Origin: CAVQJU01 sp963754955
GTDB taxonomy: Bacteria > Acidobacteriota > Vicinamibacteria > Vicinamibacterales > CAVVIG01
DNA: 64,000 bases
NCBI GenBank assembly: GCA_963754955.1
Contig: CAVWHY010000012.1
Span: 248,001-312,000 of the forward strand
Reading direction: 5' to 3'
Shown: piece after piece, positions 1-7,066 of the stretch
How the letters are laid out: every line of letters starts with the position of its first letter
How positions within the stretch are numbered: the first letter of the stretch is position 1
Translations under genes and position numbers: made by a program
Notes under the pieces: generated by a model
Database searches by the model: none
Seen by the model: only the letters and a program-made list of their open reading frames with translations
Told to the model about the DNA's origin: nothing

Positions 1-239
1 GCGGCGACGGCGGGATGCCGCACGAGGAGCCATGCCATCGCATCGAGGCTGCTGAAATACTCGTCCAGCAAGGCGGTGGCCGTCGTCGCGAGCCGGCCGG
101 CTTCAGCTTCGACCTCCTGCGCACGCTCGAGGCGCAGGCGGTTACCGGACCAGAGGGCGGTGGCGATGACGGGCAGCAGGAGAACGATCGTTGCCACAGC
201 GACCTGGCGCAGGATGGGCTGAGTTCGAAGAAATTTCAA
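1..239 (-). CDS. Membrane sensor protein, N-terminal fragment (runs off the window start)
   Basis: An open frame on the minus strand starts at a TTG (239-237) and runs out of the window. It reads LKFLRTQPIL, then a hydrophobic stretch (about residues 13-30, with VLLLPVIATAL) and a charged helical region with EVEAEAGRL. This is the layout of an N-terminal membrane anchor followed by an extracytoplasmic sensing domain, as in many cache-type histidine kinases or diguanylate cyclases, but no catalytic domain is visible here. No ATG or usable GTG lies in frame upstream, so TTG is the only candidate start. It begins 16 bp after the queC stop and may be the last gene of the queE-queC unit. The family assignment is inference. 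Confidence 0.5.
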   Translation of the reverse strand, partial: MKFLRTQPILRQVAVATIVLLLPVIATALWSGNRLRLERAQEVEAEAGRLATTATALLDEYFSSLDAMAWLLVRHPAVA

Positions 240-255
240 CGACTCGTCACAAATT

Positions 256-930
256 CTAGCGCAGAAGCACTGGATCGACGACGCCCGCCTCGAGAAACCC
301 TTTTGCACGCAACAGGCAGCTGTCGCAGTGTCCGCACGGGCGTCCAGCGGCAAGCGGGTCATAGCAGCTGTGCGTCAGGCTGTAATCCAGCCCGAGCTCG
401 AGACCTTTGCGGATGATCTCTGCCTTCGTCAAACGGATGAGCGGTGTGTGTACGCGGACACGCGCGCCTTCAACCCCGGCGCGGGTTGCGACGGCCGCGA
501 GCGCCTCGAACGCGCTGATGAACTCCGGCCGGCAATCGGGATACCCCGAGTAATCGAGCGCATTGACGCCGATGACGAGATCGCGCGCGCCGATGGCTTC
601 CGCCCAGCCGAGCGCCAGCGACAGGAAAATCGTGTTCCTCGCGGGGACGTACGTGGACGGAATGCCCGGCTCGGAGACGTCGCGGTCGCGCGGCACCGCG
701 ACGTCCGATGTCAGCGACGACCCGCCGATCCCGCGCAGATCGACGGTCAGCTCCTGATGACGGGCAACGCCGAGCGCGCGGGCGACCTCCCGCGCAGCTT
801 CCACTTCCCGCGCATGGCGCTGCCCGTAGTGAATCGTCAGCGCGTTGAGCGTGAATCCATCCGAGCGCGCCAGCGCTGCGGCGGTAAACGAATCGAGGCC
901 GCCGCTCAAGAGAACGACGGCCTCTTTCAC
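256..930 (-). CDS. queC: 7-cyano-7-deazaguanine synthase QueC
   Basis: QueC converts 7-carboxy-7-deazaguanine to preQ0 using ATP and ammonia, in the queuosine/7-deazaguanine pathway. The 224-residue product has the N-terminal PP-loop SGGLDS (about residues 8-13), the HYGQRH segment and a C-terminal zinc-ligand cluster of cysteines (HSCYDP, then CGHCDSC). The GTG start at 930 was chosen because it overlaps the queE stop as GTGA and puts the PP-loop at the expected distance; the frame stays open much further upstream but only as a shadow of queE. Translational coupling to queE fits consecutive pathway steps. Confidence 0.95.
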   Translation of the reverse strand: MKEAVVLLSGGLDSFTAAALARSDGFTLNALTIHYGQRHAREVEAAREVARALGVARHQELTVDLRGIGGSSLTSDVAVPRDRDVSEPGIPSTYVPARNTIFLSLALGWAEAIGARDLVIGVNALDYSGYPDCRPEFISAFEALAAVATRAGVEGARVRVHTPLIRLTKAEIIRKGLELGLDYSLTHSCYDPLAAGRPCGHCDSCLLRAKGFLEAGVVDPVLLR

Positions 931-1568
931 ACGCCTCGCGTGGTGGGCGACCAGATGAGTTTGTGCAGCTGCAATTGCACCCGGACGGGCAGCCGATCCG
1001 CAATCACCCACTCCGACAGCGTCTTCGGATCCAGCACGTCGTGGACGGGCGAAAACAGGATCGCGGCGGCACGCGACGGCAGTTCCGTACGCGTCACGAC
1101 ATCGCGCGCGAACTCGTAGTCCGCGCGATCGAGCACGACAAACTTCACCTCGTCGTGAGGCGCAAGGCCTTCGAGGTTGGCCCAGTGGTTCTTGCCGGCC
1201 TCGCCGCTTCCGGGACATTTCACGTCGACGATCTTGACGACGCCGGCGGGCACGCGATCGATGGGCCGGTGTCCTCCCGTTTCGAGCAGCACCGTATGGC
1301 CGGCCGCGAGCAGCCGATCCATGAGGTCGTACACGCCTTCCTGGAGCAGCGGTTCGCCACCCGTGATTTCCACCAGCGGGCAGCCGTACGCCTCGACCGC
1401 CGACATCACATCGTCCACCGACATCTTGCGGCCTTCGTGAAAGGCGTACGGCGTGTCGCACCACGAGCAGCGCAGATCGCACGCGGTCAGCCGCACGAAG
1501 ACACAGCGGTCCCCGGCGCGCGTCGACTCGCCCTGGATCGAGTGGAAGATTTCGTTGACCGTCAGCAT
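927..1568 (-). CDS. queE: 7-carboxy-7-deazaguanine synthase QueE (radical SAM)
   Basis: A radical SAM enzyme that rearranges 6-carboxy-tetrahydropterin to 7-carboxy-7-deazaguanine, the substrate of QueC. The 213-residue product shows IFHSIQGEST near the N-terminus, the cluster motif CDLRCSWC (a CxxxCxxC spacing) followed by DTPYAF, and EITGGEPLLQ. Length fits the short QueE class. The ATG at 1568 is only 17 bp from the divergent DUF72 gene. queD and the preQ0 reductase queF are not in the window, but queA lies at 15707-16759. Confidence 0.95.
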   Translation of the reverse strand: MLTVNEIFHSIQGESTRAGDRCVFVRLTACDLRCSWCDTPYAFHEGRKMSVDDVMSAVEAYGCPLVEITGGEPLLQEGVYDLMDRLLAAGHTVLLETGGHRPIDRVPAGVVKIVDVKCPGSGEAGKNHWANLEGLAPHDEVKFVVLDRADYEFARDVVTRTELPSRAAAILFSPVHDVLDPKTLSEWVIADRLPVRVQLQLHKLIWSPTTRGV

Positions 1569-1591
1569 GGGTCTCTCACTATTCTATGTCC
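1569..1591. promoter_or_regulatory. Putative bidirectional promoter between queE and the DUF72 gene
   Basis: Only 17 bp separate the two divergent starts. On the plus strand TATTCT (1580-1585) ends six bases before the ATG at 1592; on the minus strand TAGAAT (1586-1581) lies 12 bases before the queE ATG. The two -10-like hexamers overlap as a near palindrome. This would give a leaderless DUF72 transcript and a very short queE leader. No clear -35 was identified; promoter status is inferred. Confidence 0.45.
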
Positions 1592-2557
1592 ATGGGCGCG
1601 CCCGACCTGCGCATCGGCACCAGCGGCTGGAGCTATCCGTCAGGCCACGGCACGTGGAACGGGATCTTCTACCCGCCCTCGCGGGGGCGCGCGAAGGGCT
1701 TCGACGAGCTGTCGTTCTACGCGGAGCACTTCAACACGGTCGAAGTGAATTCCACGTTCTACGGGCAGCCCAGGGCGGCGGTCAGCCGCGCCTGGGCAGA
1801 TCGAACGCCATCCGGCTTCGAGTTTTCCATCAAGCTCTACCAGAAGTTCACGCACCCGAAAATGTTCAAGGAGGCGTTCACGAAAGGGGTGCCGGCGGGC
1901 GGCGGCCCCGGCAGCGATGCCTTGCTCGACGCGCTCGCGCGTCCCAACCAGTCGGACCTCGACGACTTTCGCGCGGGCATCGATCCGCTGGCGTCGAGCG
2001 GCAAGCTCGGCGCGCTGCTCGCGCAGTTTCCGCCGAGCTTCAAGGACAGCCCGCCGTCGCGCGACTACCTCGTATGGCTGCTCGAGGCGTTCAAGGACCA
2101 CCGCGTCGCCGTCGAGCTCCGGCACAACAGCTGGAGCAACGCCGTCGGCGACACGCTGTCGTTGCTGAACCCGTTCGGAGCAGCGTGGGTGCAGATCGAC
2201 GAGCCGAAATTCCGCTTCTCGATCAGGCAGAACTTCCTGCCGAACGTCGAAGGCTTGTATTACATGCGGCTGCACGGCCGGAATGCGAAGCAGTGGTGGA
2301 AGCACCAGAGCTCGGAGGATCGCTACAACTATCTCTACACCGATTCCGAGCTCAGCGAGTTCGTCGAGACCGTGGACGCTGCCCGGACCCTCGTCAGGAA
2401 GCTCTATCTGTACACCAACAACCACTTCTCGGCGAAGTCCGTCGCCAACGCTGCCATGATCAAGAAGCAGCTCGGCGAGCCGCTGAATGGCGAGTATCGG
2501 GAAGAGTTTCTGGCCGAGTATCCGGCGATGGCTACTCTTTCACGTACATCCGGGTGA
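1586..2557 (+). CDS. DUF72 (YecE-like) TIM-barrel protein
   Basis: The 323-residue product belongs to the widespread DUF72/YecE family of predicted TIM-barrel proteins whose reaction is not established. Family hallmarks are the N-terminal RIGTSGWSYP, the HFNTVEVNSTFYG segment, the SIKLYQKFTH strand and YYMRLHGRN later in the protein. Two in-frame ATGs exist, at 1586 and 1592; the -10-like TATTCT just upstream would favour a leaderless start at 1592. The 3' end overlaps the convergent cyclophilin gene by 26 bp. Position beside queE seems incidental. Confidence 0.88.
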   Translation: MSMGAPDLRIGTSGWSYPSGHGTWNGIFYPPSRGRAKGFDELSFYAEHFNTVEVNSTFYGQPRAAVSRAWADRTPSGFEFSIKLYQKFTHPKMFKEAFTKGVPAGGGPGSDALLDALARPNQSDLDDFRAGIDPLASSGKLGALLAQFPPSFKDSPPSRDYLVWLLEAFKDHRVAVELRHNSWSNAVGDTLSLLNPFGAAWVQIDEPKFRFSIRQNFLPNVEGLYYMRLHGRNAKQWWKHQSSEDRYNYLYTDSELSEFVETVDAARTLVRKLYLYTNNHFSAKSVANAAMIKKQLGEPLNGEYREEFLAEYPAMATLSRTSG

Positions 2558-3083
2558 TCTGATCGCCCTTCTGGATTCGTTCGGGAACCTCGGTGCCGGC
2601 GATCAGCCGGCCGAACACGGTGTATCGGCCGTTCAAGTCCGGACGGGCCGCGAGCGTCACGTAAATCTGGCTGTCGGCTTTCGAGGGGTCGCCCATGTGC
2701 GCCACGCCAACGGCGCCCTTCACGTGCAGCCGCTTCTTGCTCATCTCCGCCACGCCGACCGGCTTCCCGCTCGACGCGGCGTCGCCTGAACCCCAGTCGG
2801 CCGACTTCTCGACGCTCTTCGTCTGCGGATCGCCCCACTGCACGACGAATCCGGGGATCGCGCGGTGAAATCGCTGCCCGTCGTAGAAGCCGCTCCGGAC
2901 GAGCTCCAGGATGTGCGCGACGGTCCTGGGCGCTTCGTCGGGAAACGTTTCGAACGCGAAGGCGCCGGCGCTTGTTTCGACGACAATGACCGGCCCGGCG
3001 TCCTGGCCGGCCGCCGGAGTGGGACGCGCCAGCATCGACGCAACGAGCAGCGTCAGCAGAACCGCCGCGCGGAGGCGCGTCAT
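2532..3083 (-). CDS. Secreted cyclophilin-type peptidyl-prolyl isomerase
   Basis: A 183-residue cyclophilin-family protein expected to catalyse cis-trans isomerisation of prolyl bonds. It has a signal peptide (MTRLRAAVLLTLLVASML with cleavage near AAGQ), then TSAGAFAFETFPDEAPRTV, GFYDGQRFHRAIPGFVVQWGD and NGRYTVFGRL, all typical of the fold. The frame extends 44 codons upstream but only as an nth shadow; the ATG at 3083 overlaps the nth stop (ATGA) and is followed by a clear signal peptide. It is likely periplasmic and translated with nth. Confidence 0.9.
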   Translation of the reverse strand: MTRLRAAVLLTLLVASMLARPTPAAGQDAGPVIVVETSAGAFAFETFPDEAPRTVAHILELVRSGFYDGQRFHRAIPGFVVQWGDPQTKSVEKSADWGSGDAASSGKPVGVAEMSKKRLHVKGAVGVAHMGDPSKADSQIYVTLAARPDLNGRYTVFGRLIAGTEVPERIQKGDQITRMYVKE

Positions 3084-3790
3084 GATCGCCCGACGACCGT
3101 CACACCTAGCTGCGGGCACCACTCGCGGATCACGCACTTGCCGCATCGCGGGTAGACGGGACGGCAGACATTCTGTCCCCAGGTGACGAGGTAAAGGTTG
3201 ATCGACGGCCACCACTCCCGTCCGGTGGCCTTATAGAGGGCTTGCTCCGTCTCGTCGGGCGTCTTCGTCTGCACCCATCCGAGACGATTCGAAATCCGGT
3301 GGACGTGGGTGTCCACGCAGATGTTCCGCGCGCTCTTGAACGCGAGGATGAGCACGAGGTTGGCGGTCTTGCGGCCCACGCCTGGCAGCGTCAGCAGTTC
3401 CTCCATGGTGCCGGGGACGCGGCCGTCGAATTGCTCGACCAGCATGCGGCACGTCGCCTTCACGTGCCTGGCCTTGTTGCGGTAGAAGCTGACCGGATAG
3501 ATCAGCCGCTCAATGCGCTTCACGCTCAACGCCGCCATCGCCTGAGGCGTGCTGGCCGCGCCGAACAACCGCGCCGACGCCGCCGCGGTCGTGGCGTCCT
3601 GCGTCCGCGCCGACAGCAGCGTGCCGATCAGCACCTGAAACGGATCTTCCTGGCTCGCCTGGGAGATCTTCTCGACGGCGGGCAGCTCGAGGCCGTCGAT
3701 TTCGCGGGCGAGCGCGCGCATGACCGGACCGACCTTGCCGGCGTGCCGGCGCGATCCTGCCGTGGTGCGGACGGAACGGGGGGCTTTCAA
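3080..3790 (-). CDS. nth: Endonuclease III (DNA glycosylase/AP lyase)
   Basis: A 236-residue HhH-GPD base-excision enzyme acting on oxidised pyrimidines. Visible features are LLSARTQDATT, the helix-hairpin-helix LPGVGRKTAN with the catalytic lysine, the VDTHVHR aspartate loop, and a [4Fe-4S] cluster signature C-x6-C-x2-C-x5-C near the C-terminus (VCRPVYPRCGKCVIREWC). The start is TTG at 3790, overlapping the stop of the small BMC-locus gene as TTGA; no other start places the N-terminus sensibly. It therefore looks translationally coupled to the microcompartment genes, which is probably positional rather than functional. Confidence 0.95.
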   Translation of the reverse strand: MKAPRSVRTTAGSRRHAGKVGPVMRALAREIDGLELPAVEKISQASQEDPFQVLIGTLLSARTQDATTAAASARLFGAASTPQAMAALSVKRIERLIYPVSFYRNKARHVKATCRMLVEQFDGRVPGTMEELLTLPGVGRKTANLVLILAFKSARNICVDTHVHRISNRLGWVQTKTPDETEQALYKATGREWWPSINLYLVTWGQNVCRPVYPRCGKCVIREWCPQLGVTVVGRS

Positions 3791-4020
3791 TGGCCGAGCG
3801 ACTGGCAGTAGCCGCAGTGGTTGCAGCGGACCGCCGGCTCAATCAGGCAGCGCCCATCGTCGGCGCTGCCGCCGCCGACGAGAAATCGTCCGTGGCTGGC
3901 GTCGGCGCGAAGGACCGAAGACGGTCCTTGAGCCGGTTGCGCGGATGTCCCGGCCGGCCGGCCGTGCCGCGCGATGGCGTCGCGCACGAGCGCACGCAGT
4001 TCCTGGTCAGAGATCTCCAT
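3787..4020 (-). CDS. Small cysteine-rich protein with encapsulation-peptide-like N-terminus (BMC locus)
   Basis: A 77-residue protein that I do not recognise as a named family. Residues 2-19 form a predicted amphipathic helix (EISDQELRALVRDAIARH) that resembles the peptides targeting cargo into bacterial microcompartments. A Pro/Gly/Ser/Ala-rich linker follows, then a C-terminal knot with four cysteines, C58-x7-C66-x2-C69-x2-C72, ending QSLGH, which could bind a [4Fe-4S] cluster or zinc. The ATG at 4020 is preferred over 4026 because an AGG lies nine bases upstream. It overlaps the upstream vertex-protein gene by 14 bp and the nth start as TTGA. A role as encapsulated metal-binding cargo is inference. 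Confidence 0.7.
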   Translation of the reverse strand: MEISDQELRALVRDAIARHGRPAGTSAQPAQGPSSVLRADASHGRFLVGGGSADDGRCLIEPAVRCNHCGYCQSLGH

Positions 4021-4285
4021 GAACATCGACCTGGTCGATGATGCCGATAATCGCGGCATCGACGGGTGCGGCCTTCCGCCCGAGCGCCTCACCCGCGGCG
4101 CGCCCTTCGAGGACGACGAGCACCTTCTCGTGAACGCCGGCACCGACGCCGTCGATCGCCAGCAGCGCCGCGCCTCTCGGCGTATCGTCGATGCCGATCG
4201 GCTGTACGAGCAGGAGCTTCGCGCCGTCGAACTTCGCGTGTTTCTGCGTGGCGACGACCGTTCCGATCACGCGGGCGATCTGCAT
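4007..4285 (-). CDS. BMC vertex (pentamer) protein, EutN/CcmL family
   Basis: A 92-residue BMC-P protein expected to close the vertices of a microcompartment shell. Family features are MQIARVIGTVVATQK at the N-terminus, KLLLVQPIG, the ALLAIDGVGAGVHEKVLVV core and the APVDAAIIGIIDQ end. Of the three vertex paralogues here it has the longest C-terminal tail (VDVHGDL). It lies 7 bp downstream of the second paralogue and overlaps the small cysteine-rich gene. The ATG at 4285 matches the canonical family start. Confidence 0.94.
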   Translation of the reverse strand: MQIARVIGTVVATQKHAKFDGAKLLLVQPIGIDDTPRGAALLAIDGVGAGVHEKVLVVLEGRAAGEALGRKAAPVDAAIIGIIDQVDVHGDL

Positions 4286-4292
4286 GATTGAG

Positions 4293-4559
4293 CTACCCCA
4301 GATCCCAGTGATCGACGATGCCGACGATGCCGGCGTCGACGGGTGCTTCCATAGGATAAAACGGAAAGCTCGCTTCCTTGCCGCGGACGAAAAACACCCG
4401 CTCGCCGACGCCGGCGCCAGCCGCGTCGACTGCGATGAGCGTCCGCCCCACCGGCTCGCCCTCAGGCGTCAGGGGCTGAAGGATCAGCAGCTTGAGGCCC
4501 GAGAGGTTCTCGTCCTTGACCGTCGCCACCACGTCGCCAACGACTTTCGCGATTTGCAT
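4293..4559 (-). CDS. BMC vertex (pentamer) protein, EutN/CcmL family
   Basis: An 88-residue BMC-P paralogue: MQIAKVVGDVVATVK, LKLLILQPLTPEG, then IAVDAAGAGVGERVFFV and PVDAGIVGIVDHWDL. The loop before the last strand (KEASFPFYPME) differs from those of its neighbours, suggesting a distinct vertex surface rather than a recent copy. It is the middle gene of three consecutive vertex genes, separated from the upstream one by a short repeat-containing spacer. Confidence 0.94.
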   Translation of the reverse strand: MQIAKVVGDVVATVKDENLSGLKLLILQPLTPEGEPVGRTLIAVDAAGAGVGERVFFVRGKEASFPFYPMEAPVDAGIVGIVDHWDLG

Positions 4560-4568
4560 CAGCTTCGC

Positions 4569-4600
4569 GGTTCAGGGTTCAGGGTTCCGGTTCAGGGTTC
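4569..4600. repeat. Heptamer array (GGGTTCA word)
   Basis: Imperfect tandem copies of the 7-base word GGGTTCA sit between two vertex genes and run into the last codons of the upstream one. They form one of several intergenic word-repeat arrays in the window. Confidence 0.7.
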
Positions 4601-4864
4601 GTTGAACTGGATCGTGTCGATGATGCCGACAACGGCCGCATCCACCGGGCAGTCTTTCAGGCCGGACGCCATCCGCGCGGAGCTGCCGCTGACGATGAGC
4701 ACGGTTTCACCGACGCCCGCGTCGACCGTGTCGACCGCCACGAGATAGCCGCCCTCGGCCTTCCCGCGCGGATCCATGGCCCGCGCGATGAGCAGCTTGC
4801 TGCTGACCAGCCGGGGATCCTTCCGGGTCGCCACAACGGTTCCGACGATTTTTGCCAGGAGCAC
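4592..4864 (-). CDS. BMC vertex (pentamer) protein, EutN/CcmL family
   Basis: A 90-residue BMC-P protein starting with GTG: VLLAKIVGTVVATRK, SSKLLIARAMDPRGK, YLVAVDTVDAGVGETVLIV, CPVDAAVVGIIDTIQF. All core strands of the pentamer fold are recognisable. It is the first vertex gene after the hexamer gene (37 bp gap). Its last codons lie inside the GGGTTCA repeat array, so the C-terminal NEP is partly repeat-encoded. Confidence 0.93.
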   Translation of the reverse strand: MLLAKIVGTVVATRKDPRLVSSKLLIARAMDPRGKAEGGYLVAVDTVDAGVGETVLIVSGSSARMASGLKDCPVDAAVVGIIDTIQFNEP

Positions 4865-4901
4865 TCAGCGCTCCTTCACCAGGTGCACGCCGCTACCGTC
4901 C

Positions 4902-5195
4902 TCAGGCCTTGACGGTTGACGCCTTGCCGATCGGCAGCACGTCCTCGAGGTTGGCGTGCGGCCGCGGAATCACGTGGACGGACACCAGCTCGCCGACGCG
5001 TCTCGCAGCGGCCGCGCCTGCGTCGGTGGCGGCCTTCACGGCCGCGACGTCGCCGCGCACGATGGCCGTCACGTAGCCCGCGCCGATCTTTTCCCAGCCG
5101 ACGAGCGTGACCTTCGCCGCCTTGACCATGGCATCGGCTGCCTCGATCATCGCGACGAGACCTTTCGTTTCGACCATCCCGAGCGCCTCACCCAT
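4902..5195 (-). CDS. BMC shell hexamer protein, PduA/CcmK-like (BMC-H)
   Basis: A 97-residue single-BMC-domain shell protein forming the flat hexagonal facets of a microcompartment. It has the canonical MGEALGMVETKGLVAMIEAADAM start, the VTLVGWEKIGAGYVTAIVRGDVAAV core and the VHVIPRPHANLEDVLP end. No circular permutation, fusion or Fe-S cysteine is present. It is the only hexamer gene in the window, which is few for a complete shell; further facet proteins may be encoded elsewhere in the genome. It lies directly after the aldolase gene, separated by a repeat-filled spacer. Confidence 0.96.
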   Translation of the reverse strand: MGEALGMVETKGLVAMIEAADAMVKAAKVTLVGWEKIGAGYVTAIVRGDVAAVKAATDAGAAAARRVGELVSVHVIPRPHANLEDVLPIGKASTVKA

Positions 5196-5210
5196 TGCTG
5201 TCTCCTTGAT

Positions 5211-5276
5211 AGCGCTGATGGCTCAGGGCAAAGGGCTCAGGGGAGCCTTCAGCCCTCAGCCGTCAGCCCTGTCAGC
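5211..5276. repeat. Heptamer array with self-complementary arms (GGGCTGA word)
   Basis: The aldolase/BMC-H spacer holds GGCTCAGGG words followed by tandem TCAGCCC, TCAGCCG, TCAGCCC copies on the other strand, so the transcript could fold on itself. The first 20 bases match 11031-11050 at 18 positions. It runs into the last codons of the aldolase gene. Confidence 0.65.
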
Positions 5277-6177
5277 GTAAGCTCTTGATCGCATCCTCTA
5301 TGAGGGCGGAGAGTTCGCGGTATGTTAACCGAATTTCGGCTTCATCACCTGCGACCCGCCGTCCGTCGCCGGACGCGCGCCGATGTGCGTCGATCAGATC
5401 GGGCACCAGCCGCATGCTGCCGGTTCCTGCGGGCGCCTGCACCGTCTGACACGTAGCATCGTCTTGCCCGGCGCCGGCCACGACGACCTGTGCGGACTGG
5501 CCGGGCGCCTCCGGGTCCAGGCAGATCGGTGCCGGGGCTTTGATGCCGTAGGTCCCCCGCAGTTCCTGCAGGCGCATGACCTCGTCGCGCGAAATCAGGT
5601 TCTCGCCGCCGAGCATGCGCGCGACCAGGCTGATCTTCGCGAAGTGCTCGATCGTTTCCATCTTGTAGTACGCGGAAAACAGATCGCCGCCGACGGTCAG
5701 CGCGCCGTGGTTGGCGAGCAGCATGCCGTCGTGCGCCTTGATGTATTTCCGGACCGCGTCGGGCAATTCCGCTGTTGACGGCGTCGCGTACTCGGCAAGG
5801 GGAATGCTGCCGAGCGTGGTCAGCACTTCGGCCAGGACCGCGCGATCGAGCGGGATGCCGGCCACGGCGAAGCCCGTCGCGGTCGGCGGGTGCGCGTGCA
5901 CCACGGCCCTGACGTCCGGCCGCTGCCGATACACCTCGAGGTGCATCAGCATCTCGGACGACGGGTCGCGGTCACCCTGAATCTTCCTGCCGGCGAGATC
6001 CGTGACGCACATCATGTCGGGCGTCATGAACCCCTTGCAGACGCTCTTGGGCGTCATGAGGAGTCGATCGTCGCCGACGCGCACGCTGATGTTGCCGTCG
6101 TTGCTGGCCGTGTAGCCGCGCGCGTACATGCGCCGGCCGACCTCGACGATGTCGGCGCGAAGGGATTCGATGGTCAT
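5272..6177 (-). CDS. Class II aldolase (fuculose/rhamnulose-phosphate aldolase type) with C-terminal encapsulation peptide
   Basis: A 301-residue protein. Residues 1 to about 210 form a class II aldolase/adducin domain with zinc ligands in HAHPP (H94, H96) and ANHGAL (H157) and the acidic residue in SSEM (E75), as in enzymes cleaving deoxysugar 1-phosphates to DHAP and lactaldehyde. A long Ala/Gly/Gln-rich linker (about 212-280) leads to a C-terminal amphipathic helix with ELSALIEDAI (288-297), which fits a microcompartment encapsulation peptide. In PVM-type BMCs of Planctomycetes such an aldolase feeds lactaldehyde into the compartment. Here no aldehyde dehydrogenase, PduL or alcohol dehydrogenase is nearby. 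The start overlaps the YHS gene stop (ATGA). Confidence 0.9.
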   Translation of the reverse strand: MTIESLRADIVEVGRRMYARGYTASNDGNISVRVGDDRLLMTPKSVCKGFMTPDMMCVTDLAGRKIQGDRDPSSEMLMHLEVYRQRPDVRAVVHAHPPTATGFAVAGIPLDRAVLAEVLTTLGSIPLAEYATPSTAELPDAVRKYIKAHDGMLLANHGALTVGGDLFSAYYKMETIEHFAKISLVARMLGGENLISRDEVMRLQELRGTYGIKAPAPICLDPEAPGQSAQVVVAGAGQDDATCQTVQAPAGTGSMRLVPDLIDAHRRASGDGRRVAGDEAEIRLTYRELSALIEDAIKSLR

Positions 6178-6434
6178 CCAGCCTGCATCCGGTATTTATC
6201 CCGGCACACGGTCGAGCAGAAGAACACCTGCTTGCGCCCGTCGACGACGGCGACGGAATTATCGGGCACGATATAGGTGCCGCACACCGGGTCGCGAGCC
6301 ATCGGGACGCCGCGAATCTCGCGGCCCGCTCCCGCCGGCCGACCCGACAGGCCCTCGATCACGCCGTCGATCAGCCGCCAGAACGCCCTGGCGATGAAAA
6401 TCGAGAGGATGATGAACAGCGCGAGCCGGAACAC
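6174..6434 (-). CDS. Membrane-anchored YHS-domain protein
   Basis: An 86-residue protein: a hydrophobic N-terminal helix (FRLALFIILSIFIARAF), a short linker, then a YHS-like metal-binding module with DPVCGTYIV and FFCSTVCRDKY. YHS domains are found in metal-handling proteins and enzymes; the role here is unknown. The GTG at 6434 lies two bases after the TPR gene stop and directly precedes the membrane helix; the upstream part of the frame is TPR-gene shadow. Its stop overlaps the aldolase start, so it appears to belong to the BMC transcript. Confidence 0.75.
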   Translation of the reverse strand: MFRLALFIILSIFIARAFWRLIDGVIEGLSGRPAGAGREIRGVPMARDPVCGTYIVPDNSVAVVDGRKQVFFCSTVCRDKYRMQAG

Positions 6435-6436
6435 GG

Positions 6437-7048
6437 CTAACCTCCCGGCTTCGGTGTGCCAGGCGCGGGGTGAGCCGACTTCAGCGTGTCGAGCGCACGT
6501 TTGGCCGCCTGTCCCTCCGGGGTGTCCGGCCCGAGATCGACAACCTGCTGCCACACCTTGGTCGCGCCTTCGAGATCCTGCTTGCCGAACGCCTTGACGA
6601 TGCCGATGTTCAGCAGCGTCTTCGTATGTTTGGGATCGATGCTGAGCGAGTGCGAGAGCTGCAGGAGAGCCTTGTCCGGCTGGTTCGTGTAGTAGTAGCA
6701 GACGCCGAGATCAGTGCTGAGGTTCACGTCGTCGGGCGTGATCTTCAGCGCGGCCTGATACCAGTTGATCGCATCGTCGTACCGCTCGGCGTCGAAGTAG
6801 AGGTTGGCGAGCTCGGCCCGCGGCTGCGCGTTCCCGGGCTGCTGTTCGGCGACCGACTTGAGCGCCTTGACCTTGTTTTCGTCGAGGATCGCCGCCCGCT
6901 CGCTGGGGGCGTTGGGCGCGGGCGCGGCAGCAGCCTGCGCGGGCGCCGGCGCCGGGCGCGGAGCCGCCTGCTGCGTGCCGATGATCCACCCCGCGATGAG
7001 GCCGAAGGCCACACCCGCGATGCCGTACGCGATCGATTCGCTCTTCAT
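6437..7048 (-). CDS. Membrane-anchored TPR protein
   Basis: A 203-residue protein with an N-terminal transmembrane helix (about residues 7-25, YGIAGVAFGLIAGWIIG), a Pro/Ala-rich linker (about 28-50) and three to four tetratricopeptide repeats (for example ANLYFDAERYDDAINWYQAAL and LGVCYYYTNQPDKALLQL). TPRs mediate protein-protein contacts; the partner is unknown. It begins the run leading into YHS, aldolase and BMC genes. The ATG at 7048 follows closely after the pdxJ stop. Confidence 0.85.
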   Translation of the reverse strand: MKSESIAYGIAGVAFGLIAGWIIGTQQAAPRPAPAPAQAAAAPAPNAPSERAAILDENKVKALKSVAEQQPGNAQPRAELANLYFDAERYDDAINWYQAALKITPDDVNLSTDLGVCYYYTNQPDKALLQLSHSLSIDPKHTKTLLNIGIVKAFGKQDLEGATKVWQQVVDLGPDTPEGQAAKRALDTLKSAHPAPGTPKPGG

Positions 7049-7066
7049 GCGTAAACGCCGATCATA

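Noticed and set aside
1569..1585. preQ1 riboswitch ahead of queE
   Set aside because: Only 17 bp separate queE from the divergent gene, leaving no room for a riboswitch.
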